27,274 nucleotides of DNA, taken from assembly GCA_003551945.1 (NCBI GenBank), contig PUNZ01000086.1:1-27274 (forward strand). The letters run 5' to 3'. The position numbers and the translations under genes were made by a program. The notes under the pieces are model-generated. The model saw only the letters and a list, made by a program, of their open reading frames with translations, searched no databases and was not told where the DNA came from. Numbering within the stretch: position 1 is the stretch's first letter; each line of letters starts with the position of its first letter. This DNA comes from Halovenus sp. (GTDB lineage Archaea; Halobacteriota; Halobacteria; Halobacteriales; Haloarculaceae). Below are positions 6,924 through 14,645 of the stretch, piece after piece.

Positions 6924-9317
6924 ATGACTGAATGTACGTTATGTGACTTGCCGGTTGGTGACTCCCCGATTACAGCCGCTGATGTCGATGGGGCATTCTG
7001 CTGTCAAGGGTGTCTGTCGGTCTACCGGAGTCTAGGTGATGTCGATTTAGCCGAGTATCAGTCGGAAGCAGCGGCGACGGAAGCACAACCGTTGCCAGAT
7101 GATGCTGAAACGACTTACCTTGCTGTCGATGGGATGCATTGTGCTACCTGTGAAGTATTCCTTGAGACGACTGCCCGAAAAAAGACGGGTGTCTATGATG
7201 CTGAGGCCAGCTACGCCGCCGAAGCAGTCAAAGTAAGCTACGACCCAGAGCAGACATCACAGGATGCGGTGACCGATAGCCTCTCCAAACTTGGGTACAC
7301 TGCCCGGGAACGAGGTGAGTCGAGTTCACCCGGTCCGGATATGGCCAGTCGCTTGCTGGTTGGTGGATTCTTCGGTATGATGGCCATGACGTGGTATATC
7401 ATCTTTCTCTATCCTACCTACTTCGGATTTGACCCAATCGTCACGCTCGGTCAGTGGGATGGCTTGTATGTCTACGGCCAGCTTGCCGTTGTTACAACGA
7501 TTATTTTGCTGTATACCGGTCAGCCGATGTTGCGTGGGGCATATATCAGTATTCGGGCACGCCGACCAAACGTAGATTTACTGGTCACCATTGCCGCACT
7601 CGCTGCTTACTTCTACAGTACGGGCCGCATTTTGATGGGGGAGTCTGACCTCTATTACGACGTCACAATCGTCGTTGTGATGGCCGTCACCGTAGGCAAC
7701 TACTACGAGTCCCGTATCAAACGCAAAACAGCAGGATTGCTTGCTGACCTGACGGAGCTTCAGGTGGACGAGGCGACGCGAGTTGATGGTGAGACCATCG
7801 CAATTGAGGAAATCGAACCGGAAGAGCAACTTCGCGTTAAACCTGGTGAACGGATTCCTGTGGATGGGGTCGTCTCTGAAGGGACTGCTGCTGTGGACGA
7901 AGCGCTTGTAACAGGCGAATCCCTCCCGACGACAAAGCGACCCGGGGATGAGGTTCGGGGCGGCACGGTTGTCACTGACGCGCCGATAGTGATAACAGCT
8001 GATGCCGGCGCTGAGAGCACACTCGATAGAGTCGTTTCACTGCTGTGGGATATCCAGGCGACGAAACCCGGTGCTCAGCGAGTTGCAGATACGTTGGCGA
8101 CAATCTTTGTTCCACTTGTGTTGGTCGTTGCTGCTCTTGCGGCCGTCCTGATTGTTGTTACCGGTGGCTCCGCACAGACGGCAATGCTTACGGCGCTGAC
8201 GGTCCTTATCGTCTCGTGTCCTTGTGCTCTGGGCTTAGCCACGCCACTCGCTGTCGCTTCGGGCCTGCAGTCTGCAGCGACGCAACGTATTGTGGTGACG
8301 ACACCGGCGTTGTTCGAACACAGCCCTGCCGTCGAGACGTTGGTGTTCGATAAGACAGGAACGTTGACCGACGGTGAAATGACCGTCAAGGAGACCGTAA
8401 CCGAAGACAGCACGCACAGGGAGGTTATCAAACGTGCCGCCTTGGTCGAACAGTATTCTGCACATCCCCTTGCCACGGCAATTACAGAAGAGCAGAATGC
8501 TGCGATGACGGATGGCGGTGCCAATCAGACCCTAACTGATACGCCTGCTCCTGTCACAGAGCCAGTGCTTGAGGGCGAGTCCGAACAAGGTATTGTTGAC
8601 ACCTTTGAACGCTTTCCGCGCGGTGTGGCGGCCACTGTTGAGGGAGCTTACACGGTTGTCGGTCACCCATCGCTTCTTGAATCAAAAGAGATGGCTCTCT
8701 CTGCAGAACTGTCGGCGACTATCGAATCAATTCGACAACGTGGAGATGTACCGGTTGCCGTGGGCTGGAACGGCACGGTCCGTGGAGTGATTGCTGTTGG
8801 CGACGTTGAACGCGACGAATGGGAGTCAGTCCTTGATAGGATCGGTCCAGAGTATCGAATTCTCGTTTTGACCGGCGATGAAGGGCCTGCAGCGGAGCGA
8901 TTCCGAGAACACAAATACGTAGACGATGTCTTTGCTGGTGTTCCGCCGGACGGGAAAGCTGAAACCGTTCGACGGCTGGCGGCAACCGAGACGGTTGCGA
9001 TGGTTGGCGATGGGAGCAACGACGCACCAGCATTGGCTGCTGCCGATGTTGGAATCGCCGTTGAGGGTGGCACCCAACTTGCCACCGATGCGGCGGATGC
9101 CATTATCCTTGATGGTGACCTCAGACAAGTGCCGACTGTCTTTACAGTCGCTCGTGGGACCCAAAAGCGAATCCGGGAAAACCTTGCGTGGGCATTTGTT
9201 TACAATGGGATTGCCATTCCATTAGCCCTAACTGGGCTATTGAACCCGTTGTTTGCTGCATTGGCGATGGCAGCAAGTAGCCTGCTTGTCGTCGCAAACT
9301 CTGCGCGGACACAGTAG
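6924..9317 (+). CDS. Copper-transporting P1B-type ATPase, FixI/CopA2-like
   Basis: The 797-residue protein is a Cu(I) pump. It begins with a cysteine-rich metal-binding segment (CTLC at 4-7, FCCQGC at 25-30) typical of FixI/CtpA-type ATPases, then an HMA domain with GMHCATC (70-76). The membrane part carries the CPC ion-binding motif (Cys432-Cys434) and the YN and MxxSS residues of the last two helices that mark copper selectivity. Catalytic motifs are TGES (330-333), the phosphorylated Asp476 in DKTGT, His514-Pro515, and GDGSNDAP near residue 695. In this subfamily slow copper export serves assembly of heme-copper oxidases, and the oxidase operon lies next door. ATG 6924 was chosen because upstream codons give only a TTG start and atypical residues. 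Confidence 0.92.
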   Translation: MTECTLCDLPVGDSPITAADVDGAFCCQGCLSVYRSLGDVDLAEYQSEAAATEAQPLPDDAETTYLAVDGMHCATCEVFLETTARKKTGVYDAEASYAAEAVKVSYDPEQTSQDAVTDSLSKLGYTARERGESSSPGPDMASRLLVGGFFGMMAMTWYIIFLYPTYFGFDPIVTLGQWDGLYVYGQLAVVTTIILLYTGQPMLRGAYISIRARRPNVDLLVTIAALAAYFYSTGRILMGESDLYYDVTIVVVMAVTVGNYYESRIKRKTAGLLADLTELQVDEATRVDGETIAIEEIEPEEQLRVKPGERIPVDGVVSEGTAAVDEALVTGESLPTTKRPGDEVRGGTVVTDAPIVITADAGAESTLDRVVSLLWDIQATKPGAQRVADTLATIFVPLVLVVAALAAVLIVVTGGSAQTAMLTALTVLIVSCPCALGLATPLAVASGLQSAATQRIVVTTPALFEHSPAVETLVFDKTGTLTDGEMTVKETVTEDSTHREVIKRAALVEQYSAHPLATAITEEQNAAMTDGGANQTLTDTPAPVTEPVLEGESEQGIVDTFERFPRGVAATVEGAYTVVGHPSLLESKEMALSAELSATIESIRQRGDVPVAVGWNGTVRGVIAVGDVERDEWESVLDRIGPEYRILVLTGDEGPAAERFREHKYVDDVFAGVPPDGKAETVRRLAATETVAMVGDGSNDAPALAAADVGIAVEGGTQLATDAADAIILDGDLRQVPTVFTVARGTQKRIRENLAWAFVYNGIAIPLALTGLLNPLFAALAMAASSLLVVANSARTQ

Positions 9318-9380
9318 TCAAGCGAACCGTTAGCGAGTACCCGGGAACACCCCTTTCCCACGTTTACTCTTCACTCGGCC

Positions 9381-9929
9381 TTAGGAATCTTTTCGCTCAA
9401 CGACGTCACCCAGGGTGTAACTTCCTGTCGAAGCGTCGCTTGACCATTCGGATTCATCCACACTCCCACCAGCAGTCAGGTCGATACTGAGTTTCCGCTC
9501 TAACTTTTTTTGCATGCGGTCTGTGGGCAGCGTATCGCCACGCTCCAGTTTCCGTATGAGACTCGCTTTTTCGTTGAGGTTGTTTGCTAGTTCCTCCTGG
9601 CTGAGGCCCGCACTCTCACGGGCGTTGCGGATTTGCTCGTCGAAATCTTCCGCAATTTCGTCCATGTCATCGAACATATCTCGTCGCCGCCCGCCGCCAG
9701 AGCTGCCACTGCTGGCCGACCCTGTCGTGGATGAACCTGTCGTTCCGGAACTGCTTGCACCCGATGAGGAACTCCCGGTTGAGTATTTTGTAGTCGTACT
9801 CGACGATTTCTGTTCTTTGATTTCGGTCCCAAAGTCTGTACATTCATCGCACACTTCGAGTACGGCACCCTCGATTTTCGCTTTATTCGGGGATTGCGTC
9901 TCTTTCCCGCACATCTCACACTGGACCAT
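9381..9929 (-). CDS. Multiprotein bridging factor 1 (MBF1) homolog
   Basis: This 182-residue protein matches archaeal MBF1. An N-terminal zinc ribbon (CEMCGKE near residue 4 and VCDECTDFG near 26-34, two C-x2-C pairs) is followed by a Ser/Thr/Gly-rich linker (about residues 43-80). After that comes a cro/C1-type HTH of about 60 residues with ARESAGLSQEELANNLNEKASLIRKLERG. MBF1 links regulators to TBP in eukaryotes; archaeal homologs associate with the ribosome or small-subunit function. ATG 9929 gives the usual MVQCEMCG start, and a TATA-like ATAAATT at 9954-9960 lies about 28 bases away, so the transcript is probably leaderless and separate from the upstream hisC operon. Confidence 0.92.
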   Translation of the reverse strand: MVQCEMCGKETQSPNKAKIEGAVLEVCDECTDFGTEIKEQKSSSTTTKYSTGSSSSGASSSGTTGSSTTGSASSGSSGGGRRRDMFDDMDEIAEDFDEQIRNARESAGLSQEELANNLNEKASLIRKLERGDTLPTDRMQKKLERKLSIDLTAGGSVDESEWSSDASTGSYTLGDVVERKDS

Positions 9930-10002
9930 ACACACACTTGGCTACCCCCCTGCATAAATTGTACGCCGTGTGGCCAGGTCAGTGCGACCCCCACTGATGG
10001 TC

Positions 10003-10611
10003 TCAATCCAGGTCTTTCATCGCATAATAAAACCGCTGCAGTGCAGTCAGGTGACCAACCACAGCGAAGATAACGAGTAACCACCCAATGACGGTAAATC
10101 CAGAGAGTTGGGCTGTGTAAAATGCAGCAACAATGCCGATAACGCCGGTCAACATCAGTCGGTCTGCTCGACCGAGTAATCCACCATACACTCTGTCAAG
10201 TCCAACCGCTTCGGCTTGGGTACCAAGGTACGAGGTCATCAACACGCCGGTCACGGCTGCAAAGCCAAGTGCATACTCACCAATCCCACCAGCAAGCCCG
10301 GCAATGAGTATCAAATCAGCATACCGGTCGAGCACATGGTCGAGGAGGTCGCCGGCTGGTGAAGCCGTATTGAGTTCTCGGGCGAGTGCACCATCAAGCA
10401 GGTCAAACAATCCGTTCAGGAAGACGAAAAACGCACCCACAAGGTAGAGCATCGGTTGGTCACCAGCAAAGTAAAACCCGACACCACCACCAATAGCTGC
10501 AAGGAGTGCAAGCAAACTTACCGCGTCGGGTGTCAATCCCAGTCGTTTTGAGAGCGTCACAAACGGCTCAAGAAACCGCTCTGCCAGTGGCCTGAGTGAA
10601 TCAAGTGTCAT
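10003..10611 (-). CDS. CDP-alcohol phosphatidyltransferase (archaetidyl transferase type)
   Basis: This 202-residue membrane enzyme transfers a CDP-activated lipid or alcohol group in phospholipid synthesis. The complete family signature is present: Asp70, Asp73-Gly74, Ala77-Arg78, Gly87, Asp91 and Asp95 in the order D-x2-DG-x2-AR-x8-G-x3-D-x3-D, so the metal site is intact. About five or six hydrophobic helices are visible. In archaea such enzymes make archaetidylinositol phosphate, archaetidylglycerol phosphate or related lipids; the acceptor cannot be decided here. Its ATG overlaps the stop of the kinase gene upstream (ATGA), making it the last gene of the hisC operon. Confidence 0.9.
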   Translation of the reverse strand: MTLDSLRPLAERFLEPFVTLSKRLGLTPDAVSLLALLAAIGGGVGFYFAGDQPMLYLVGAFFVFLNGLFDLLDGALARELNTASPAGDLLDHVLDRYADLILIAGLAGGIGEYALGFAAVTGVLMTSYLGTQAEAVGLDRVYGGLLGRADRLMLTGVIGIVAAFYTAQLSGFTVIGWLLVIFAVVGHLTALQRFYYAMKDLD

Positions 10612-11129
10612 AGTGTCTGCTCCGATAGGTACTCAACAAACGAGACGATACCGACGCGTGGCGATGCTTCGCCGGTGAGTACTGCTTCGATATCCTCGGC
10701 GATGGCCTCCGGCGTTCGGTCCGTTGTGTCTATTTCGTAGACGATATCTCGTCCATGACGGTTCACTGCCTCGCTGAGAATGATATCCAGTGCTTCGCTT
10801 TCGGCGTTCTCTTGGATACTCTCTGACGACTCGCCGCGGTCAGCAAGGCGAGAAGCAAGCTGCTCTGGGTGACAGCGGAGTACGATAACAATGTCAGCAT
10901 CGAATAAGTGAGAGAGGTGTGATTCGATAATGACATTCTCTTTTGCAGCAAGCCAGTCATCCACGGCCTCAAGATCGGTTACCACGGTATCACGACCCTC
11001 GTCGTAGTCAACGCTGAAATCCTCTTGTCTGATAACCTCGTTGAGATGGATAATATCCAGTGAGGTCTCAACCAGCTCTGTCACCGTTGTTTTGCCGGTA
11101 CCTGGTGTTCCCGTGACAGCAATTCGCAC
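10608..11129 (-). CDS. AK6/Fap7-like adenylate kinase family protein
   Basis: This 173-residue P-loop kinase begins MRIAVTGTPGTGKTTV, with the Walker A loop at once and the short lid of the AK6/Fap7 branch rather than classical Adk. Other family features are NVIIESHLSHL, DIVIVLRCHPEQLASRLADRG and the following SIQENAESEALD. Relatives are broad-specificity NMP kinases with ATPase activity, and in eukaryotes and archaea they act in small-subunit rRNA maturation with ribosomal protein S11 (yeast Rps14). The gene starts with GTG three bases after the hisC stop and overlaps the CDP-alcohol transferase downstream. Kinase or ribosome-assembly roles cannot be separated by sequence. Confidence 0.88.
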   Translation of the reverse strand: MRIAVTGTPGTGKTTVTELVETSLDIIHLNEVIRQEDFSVDYDEGRDTVVTDLEAVDDWLAAKENVIIESHLSHLFDADIVIVLRCHPEQLASRLADRGESSESIQENAESEALDIILSEAVNRHGRDIVYEIDTTDRTPEAIAEDIEAVLTGEASPRVGIVSFVEYLSEQTL

Positions 11130-11132
11130 TGG

Positions 11133-12209
11133 TTAGTCACCACCGATAATTTCGTTCAACGTGTCTACTGCCCGGCGAGTGGACTCTTCCGTGCCGCACG
11201 TAATTCTGATACACTCAGGGAGTCCAAAGCTTCCGCAGTCTCTGATAATGACTCCCTCCTTTTGTGCAGCCTCTGCAACCGCAGCGCCATCACCGACTTC
11301 GGCAAGGATGAAGTTCCCTCCACTTGGCCACGTTCGGGCATCCAACTGTTCTTCCATAAACTCACGAGCCCAGCGTGTTGTCTCGACTGTTTTTTCGACG
11401 TGTGCATCGTCGGAAAGCGCAGCCAGGCCGGCATGACAGGCTAGCAGGTTGACCGCGAACGGGGTGTTGATTCGTTCGTAGGCGTCTGCCCATTCGGCCG
11501 GGATGAGTCCATAGCCGAGGCGAAGGCCAGCAAGTCCATAGGCTTTCGAGAAAGTTCGAAGGATGGCGATATCGTCGCGTTCATCAAGCAACCGTCGTGC
11601 GGAAGGTGCATCGGTGAACTCGCCGTAGGCTTCATCGACGATAATGAGTGTTTCCGAGTCAGTTTCCGCTGCAAGCATCTCGATTTCCTCAAGTGCCATT
11701 TCTGAGCCACTTGGGTTGTGTGGCGTTGTGATATAGATGAACCGCTGTCCATCGTACTGGTCGAGAATAGCTGGCGCAGTCTGTGCAAACCCATCTTCTT
11801 TCGAAAGTGGGTAGCTTTCGACGACTGCACCGTGATACCGAGCGCTCATTGGATAATATGCGAATCCAGGGTCCGGGGCAAGGACACGGTCGCCTTCCGA
11901 AAGCATTGCTCGTGACAGGTAATCCAATAACCCATCACCGCCAGGCGTGAGCCAGACCTGTTCAGGAGAAAGGTCCCATTCAGCAGCAATTGCCGCGGTC
12001 AGGTCGGTATGAGCCGCTTTTGGATATGTATGTACATCCTTCGCGGCGGTTTCGATTGCTTCGATAGCGTTCGGACTTGGTCCGAATGGATTTTCGTTCG
12101 AGGAGAGTTTGATGAGAGCTGCAGGGTCAAGGCCGAGGTCACGAGCAACCTCTTCAATCCCACGCCCCGCTCGGTAGGGAATATTCGCAGAAAGGTCCCG
12201 TGTGTTCAT
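11133..12209 (-). CDS. hisC: Histidinol-phosphate aminotransferase
   Basis: This 358-residue fold-type I PLP enzyme transfers an amino group from glutamate to imidazole-acetol phosphate in histidine synthesis. Visible features are KLSSNENPFGPSP near residue 34, PHNPSG at 163-168, VDEAYGEF at 191-198, and the PLP lysine Lys222 in RTFSKAYGLAGLRLGYG. I chose ATG 12209 over earlier in-frame codons up to 12248 because family members begin with a similar (x)RDLS phrase. A TATA-like TCTTAAGA at 12233-12240 also falls about 27 bases upstream, fitting a leaderless transcript. It leads an operon with the AK6-like kinase and the CDP-alcohol transferase; no other his genes are nearby. Confidence 0.93.
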   Translation of the reverse strand: MNTRDLSANIPYRAGRGIEEVARDLGLDPAALIKLSSNENPFGPSPNAIEAIETAAKDVHTYPKAAHTDLTAAIAAEWDLSPEQVWLTPGGDGLLDYLSRAMLSEGDRVLAPDPGFAYYPMSARYHGAVVESYPLSKEDGFAQTAPAILDQYDGQRFIYITTPHNPSGSEMALEEIEMLAAETDSETLIIVDEAYGEFTDAPSARRLLDERDDIAILRTFSKAYGLAGLRLGYGLIPAEWADAYERINTPFAVNLLACHAGLAALSDDAHVEKTVETTRWAREFMEEQLDARTWPSGGNFILAEVGDGAAVAEAAQKEGVIIRDCGSFGLPECIRITCGTEESTRRAVDTLNEIIGGD

Positions 12210-12232
12210 ACGCCGAACAAACGGTCCCGTCA

Positions 12233-12240
12233 TCTTAAGA
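12233..12240 (-). promoter_or_regulatory. TATA-like box for hisC
   Basis: TCTTAAGA is centred about 27 bases before ATG 12209 on the minus strand. The spacing supports a leaderless hisC transcript and the shorter hisC start. Confidence 0.5.
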
Positions 12241-12318
12241 GTGCTCATACCGACCGTTGTTCTTGTGTGATGGCTGGTGCTGCAGCTGGTTTGTGCGCGC
12301 GAATAGCCAGCCCCACAG

Positions 12319-12326
12319 CATATTAA
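12319..12326 (+). promoter_or_regulatory. TATA-like box for the 52-residue membrane protein
   Basis: CATATTAA is centred about 28 bases upstream of ATG 12350 and supports that start. Confidence 0.45.
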
Positions 12327-12349
12327 CGACTGCCCTCCTATCCACAGCT

Positions 12350-12508
12350 ATGGAAACACGAGGCGTCCTCGGCGGCATCTGTCTTGCAATTGGCGGGCTT
12401 CCATTGACCCTCTTTTACGGGCTTGAATCCTTCGGCATTATCGGTGTGGTGCTGATACTCGTCGGGGGGTTGGTCAGCTATGGAGCGTATAACGCTGACT
12501 CATACTGA
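12350..12508 (+). CDS. Small two-helix membrane protein (52 aa), unknown function
   Basis: This 52-residue protein has two hydrophobic helices (about residues 7-22 and 26-45) rich in glycine, ending YGAYNADSY. I do not recognise a family. The frame extends upstream to 12257, but those codons give a Cys/Trp/His-rich stretch unlike haloarchaeal protein, and a TATA-like box sits about 28 bases before ATG 12350. It is divergent from hisC and opens the plus-strand run of membrane proteins around halorhodopsin. The protein is probably real, judging by start, promoter and hydrophobicity, but evidence of function is absent. Confidence 0.65.
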   Translation: METRGVLGGICLAIGGLPLTLFYGLESFGIIGVVLILVGGLVSYGAYNADSY

Positions 12509-12688
12509 TATCGTCTCAACCGACCGACCGACGGGTGCCCTGACAGGTCTGGTCAGCCACATAGCTGCAAAGGAGTGGTATAAACGTCAGGTTTGCATCC
12601 GTCTCCTTGTGTTGGGGGACTCTCTGTTAGGAGAAGCAGTTATGCCTAGGGCCTCTGTGTAAATATACCAACCAACACAAGCTCAGCC
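12509..12688. other. Intergenic stretch with a spare TATA-like box
   Basis: This 180-base gap holds a tandem CGAC repeat (12519-12534) and a TATA-like GTATAAAC near 12574-12581 with no start codon at the expected distance. It also holds a weak inverted repeat (TCTCCT at 12602-12607, AGGAGA at 12629-12634), and the promoter of the next gene (GTAAATATA at 12659-12667). I see no protein frame of note. A short non-coding transcript is possible but unsupported. Confidence 0.3.
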
Positions 12689-13276
12689 ATGGACGAAGCG
12701 GATGACCTCGCAGAGAGAGTCCTTTCAGGTGACCCGTACGCGGAGGCTGAGGTCACCGAACGTCGGATGATTCCGCTCACTTTAGACCAGAAAATCAGAT
12801 TTGCGACTATCTTACTCGGACTGTCTGGACTGTTAGCGCCGATGGTTACGGTCCAAACCACAGTCATTACCGAAGTAGAGCCGACCACACAATCCAACCC
12901 ATATCAACTCAGTATCGGCTCGTTTACGTTATATGGGGTAACAACTGTCTTTCTCGCTTCACTCTTTTTACTGGGGTTACGCCGGAAAGTGGTCCATGAA
13001 GTAACTTCCGCATCAGCCGCCAGGAAAATAATTCGTATCGAAGATATCGCCGCGTGGTTTCTGCTGTTTGGAGCAGTTCTTATCACTCTTCCATTGATAT
13101 TCCTTGTAATCGGCTTCATCACGCCGGAAACCATTGAGACGTTCACTGAACAGGGTATCAGGCCATATCGGCCAGCAGTATCATTCATCGGTGATGCACG
13201 CTTGGTCTCGGCTATCGGCGTGGTCGGTGCGCTCCTTGTGTTTGTGCTTGATAACCTGCAAGAATCACAACAATAG
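12689..13276 (+). CDS. Four-helix membrane protein, unknown function
   Basis: This 195-residue protein has an acidic N-terminus (MDEADDLAERVLSGDPYAEAE) and four hydrophobic segments at about residues 35-57, 76-96, 120-145 and 168-187. A basic loop (LRRKVVHEVTSASAARKIIR) follows the second segment. No motif known to me is present. The start is supported by a TATA-like GTAAATATA at 12659-12667, about 25 bases upstream. It lies directly before halorhodopsin, but that gene has its own promoter, so shared regulation is not implied by the sequence. Confidence 0.75.
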   Translation: MDEADDLAERVLSGDPYAEAEVTERRMIPLTLDQKIRFATILLGLSGLLAPMVTVQTTVITEVEPTTQSNPYQLSIGSFTLYGVTTVFLASLFLLGLRRKVVHEVTSASAARKIIRIEDIAAWFLLFGAVLITLPLIFLVIGFITPETIETFTEQGIRPYRPAVSFIGDARLVSAIGVVGALLVFVLDNLQESQQ

Positions 13277-13381
13277 GTCTGGGTACTTGCTGCATACCCT
13301 CGTCTAAAGGATTCTACCGCCTCTTCTAGTTTGTTGGTCCGTTGTCAGCAGGATGGGCCTTACTCGTTAGCATCTAATTTC

Positions 13382-13389
13382 TTTAAATA
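13382..13389 (+). promoter_or_regulatory. Halorhodopsin TATA box
   Basis: TTTAAATA is centred about 29 bases before the hop ATG (13414), giving a leaderless or nearly leaderless transcript. I did not find a convincing copy of the Bat-regulated upstream element described for bop-regulon genes in the 137 bases upstream. Confidence 0.65.
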
Positions 13390-13413
13390 GATATCCTAAT
13401 CCTAACTTGTAGC

Positions 13414-14289
13414 ATGCAAATAGGAGCACTGACAGACACACTAGTAATGGGTGCATCGATGCAGGACTTCTTCGAGCACGGGCTGAACGATGCCGTGTTC
13501 GGAGCGTCCCTGTACGCAAATATCTTCCTTGCTGGGGCCACACTCCTGCTGTTGATGTGGCTGGGTCGAAATGTAAAGGACCCGCGTTCACAGCTCATCA
13601 TCGTCTCGGTGATGGGTATTTCGGCGGTTTCAATTGCAAGTTATTCAGGACTGGCCTCGGGATTGACCCTTTCCATTCTGGAAATGCCGGAAGGTCACGG
13701 AATGGAAGGCGCTACCCAGGTACTCGAAACGAGTGATGGAACCGTTGAAGAGGATGGAACGATGGTCCTGTGGGGTCGCTATCTGACGTGGACGTTCTCC
13801 ACACCGTTCATCCTGCTCGCCCTCGGATTGATTGCGGGCTCTAACATCACGAAAATCTTCACCGCAATCATCTTCGACATCGGTATCATGGTGACCGGCC
13901 TCGCTGCCGCACTGACCACGTCCAGCCACCTCATGCGCTGGTGGTGGTACGCACTGAGCTGTGTGTACTTCCTGGTCGTCATTTACATCCTTCTGGTTGA
14001 GTGGCCAGAAGATGCAAAGGCTGCAGGTACGTATGAAATCTTCAACACCCTGAAGTGGCTGACTGTCATCACGTGGTTCGGTTACGCCGTCTTCTGGGCA
14101 CTCGGTAACGAAGGGCTTGCTATCTTCGAAACGGCTGTTGTGACCTCTTGGGGTTACAGCGTTCTGGATATCGTTTCGAAGTATGCCCTCAGTATCATCA
14201 TCGTCATCTGGGTACGCGATAACATTGACATCGTCAGCGGCGGTGCTGAATACGGAGCAACGAGTGACGCTATCCCAGCAGACGACTAA
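13414..14289 (+). CDS. hop: Halorhodopsin, light-driven chloride pump, with unusual retinal pocket
   Basis: This 291-residue, seven-helix retinal protein is the same length as Natronomonas halorhodopsin. Helix C reads GRYLTWTFSTPFILLALG, so the bacteriorhodopsin Asp85/Thr89/Asp96 positions are Thr125, Ser129 and Ala136, the chloride-pump motif, with Arg122 present. The Schiff-base lysine is Lys256 and its counter-ion Asp252 (LDIVSKY). The end, IPADD, matches the family C-terminus. Three pocket residues differ from family members I remember: Ile158 for Met in helix D, Ala225 for the helix-F proline (WFGYA where WxxYP is usual), and Ser255 for Ala before the lysine. No transducer gene is adjacent, so a pump is the likely role. 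Confidence 0.93.
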   Translation: MQIGALTDTLVMGASMQDFFEHGLNDAVFGASLYANIFLAGATLLLLMWLGRNVKDPRSQLIIVSVMGISAVSIASYSGLASGLTLSILEMPEGHGMEGATQVLETSDGTVEEDGTMVLWGRYLTWTFSTPFILLALGLIAGSNITKIFTAIIFDIGIMVTGLAAALTTSSHLMRWWWYALSCVYFLVVIYILLVEWPEDAKAAGTYEIFNTLKWLTVITWFGYAVFWALGNEGLAIFETAVVTSWGYSVLDIVSKYALSIIIVIWVRDNIDIVSGGAEYGATSDAIPADD

Positions 14290-14305
14290 CTGAGAAGGCC
14301 CGCTC

Positions 14306-14311
14306 TTTTTT
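14306..14311 (+). terminator. Poly-T terminator after halorhodopsin
   Basis: A T6 run begins 17 bases after the hop stop, following a GC-rich GGCCCGC. Archaeal termination commonly uses such T-tracts. The same TTTTTTAC also sits at TATA distance from ATG 14338, so the site may serve both purposes. Confidence 0.5.
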
Positions 14312-14337
14312 ACGTCGTGTCGCTAACCTACGGATAG

Positions 14338-14568
14338 ATGTTCGTAATCGAAACGACTGATCCAGAGCGCCTCAAGCGGATTATCGCCGCAGGGACCGGT
14401 GGAATACTCGTCTCGCTGCTTTTGATTGTTCTTAATTTCGTTATGCCGCTGTTTGGCCCCGCTGGCTACAGCATCAGCAATCTCATTTTTGGGTTTTTTG
14501 GACTCGTCTTTCTGGTCTTCTCTACACACCCAACCTACCAGGCTGTCGAAAATCTTCAAGGTGAGTAA
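14338..14568 (+). CDS. Small membrane protein (76 aa) downstream of halorhodopsin
   Basis: This 76-residue protein has a short charged N-terminus (MFVIETTDPERLKR) and two hydrophobic helices (about residues 15-38 and 45-64) ending THPTYQAVENLQGE. I do not recognise a family. The start lies about 28 bases after a T-rich TATA-like stretch that is also the likely hop terminator. Proximity to hop is suggestive, but no sequence feature ties it to retinal-protein function. Confidence 0.65.
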   Translation: MFVIETTDPERLKRIIAAGTGGILVSLLLIVLNFVMPLFGPAGYSISNLIFGFFGLVFLVFSTHPTYQAVENLQGE

Positions 14569-14645
14569 TATTTCGTTGTTTGTAGAGACCACACTCAAAC
14601 TCGTTGTGTAACAGCCTTTTTATCTCATCTCTCGAATACCATTTT

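Noticed and set aside
12602..12634. Inverted repeat TCTCCT / AGGAGA as a small RNA or terminator
   Set aside because: A 6-base stem with a 21-base loop and no T-tract is easily explained by chance.
13277..13413. Possible Bat-type upstream activating element before halorhodopsin (CTCTTCTAGTTTGTTGG near 13321-13337)
   Set aside because: It shares the CTAGTT core only; the ACC half and the spacing of the bop-regulon element as I remember it are not met on either strand.
13414..14568. Sensory rhodopsin with transducer
   Set aside because: Helix C has the Thr/Ser/Ala chloride-pump motif and the downstream 76-residue protein has no methyl-accepting signalling domain or coiled coil.
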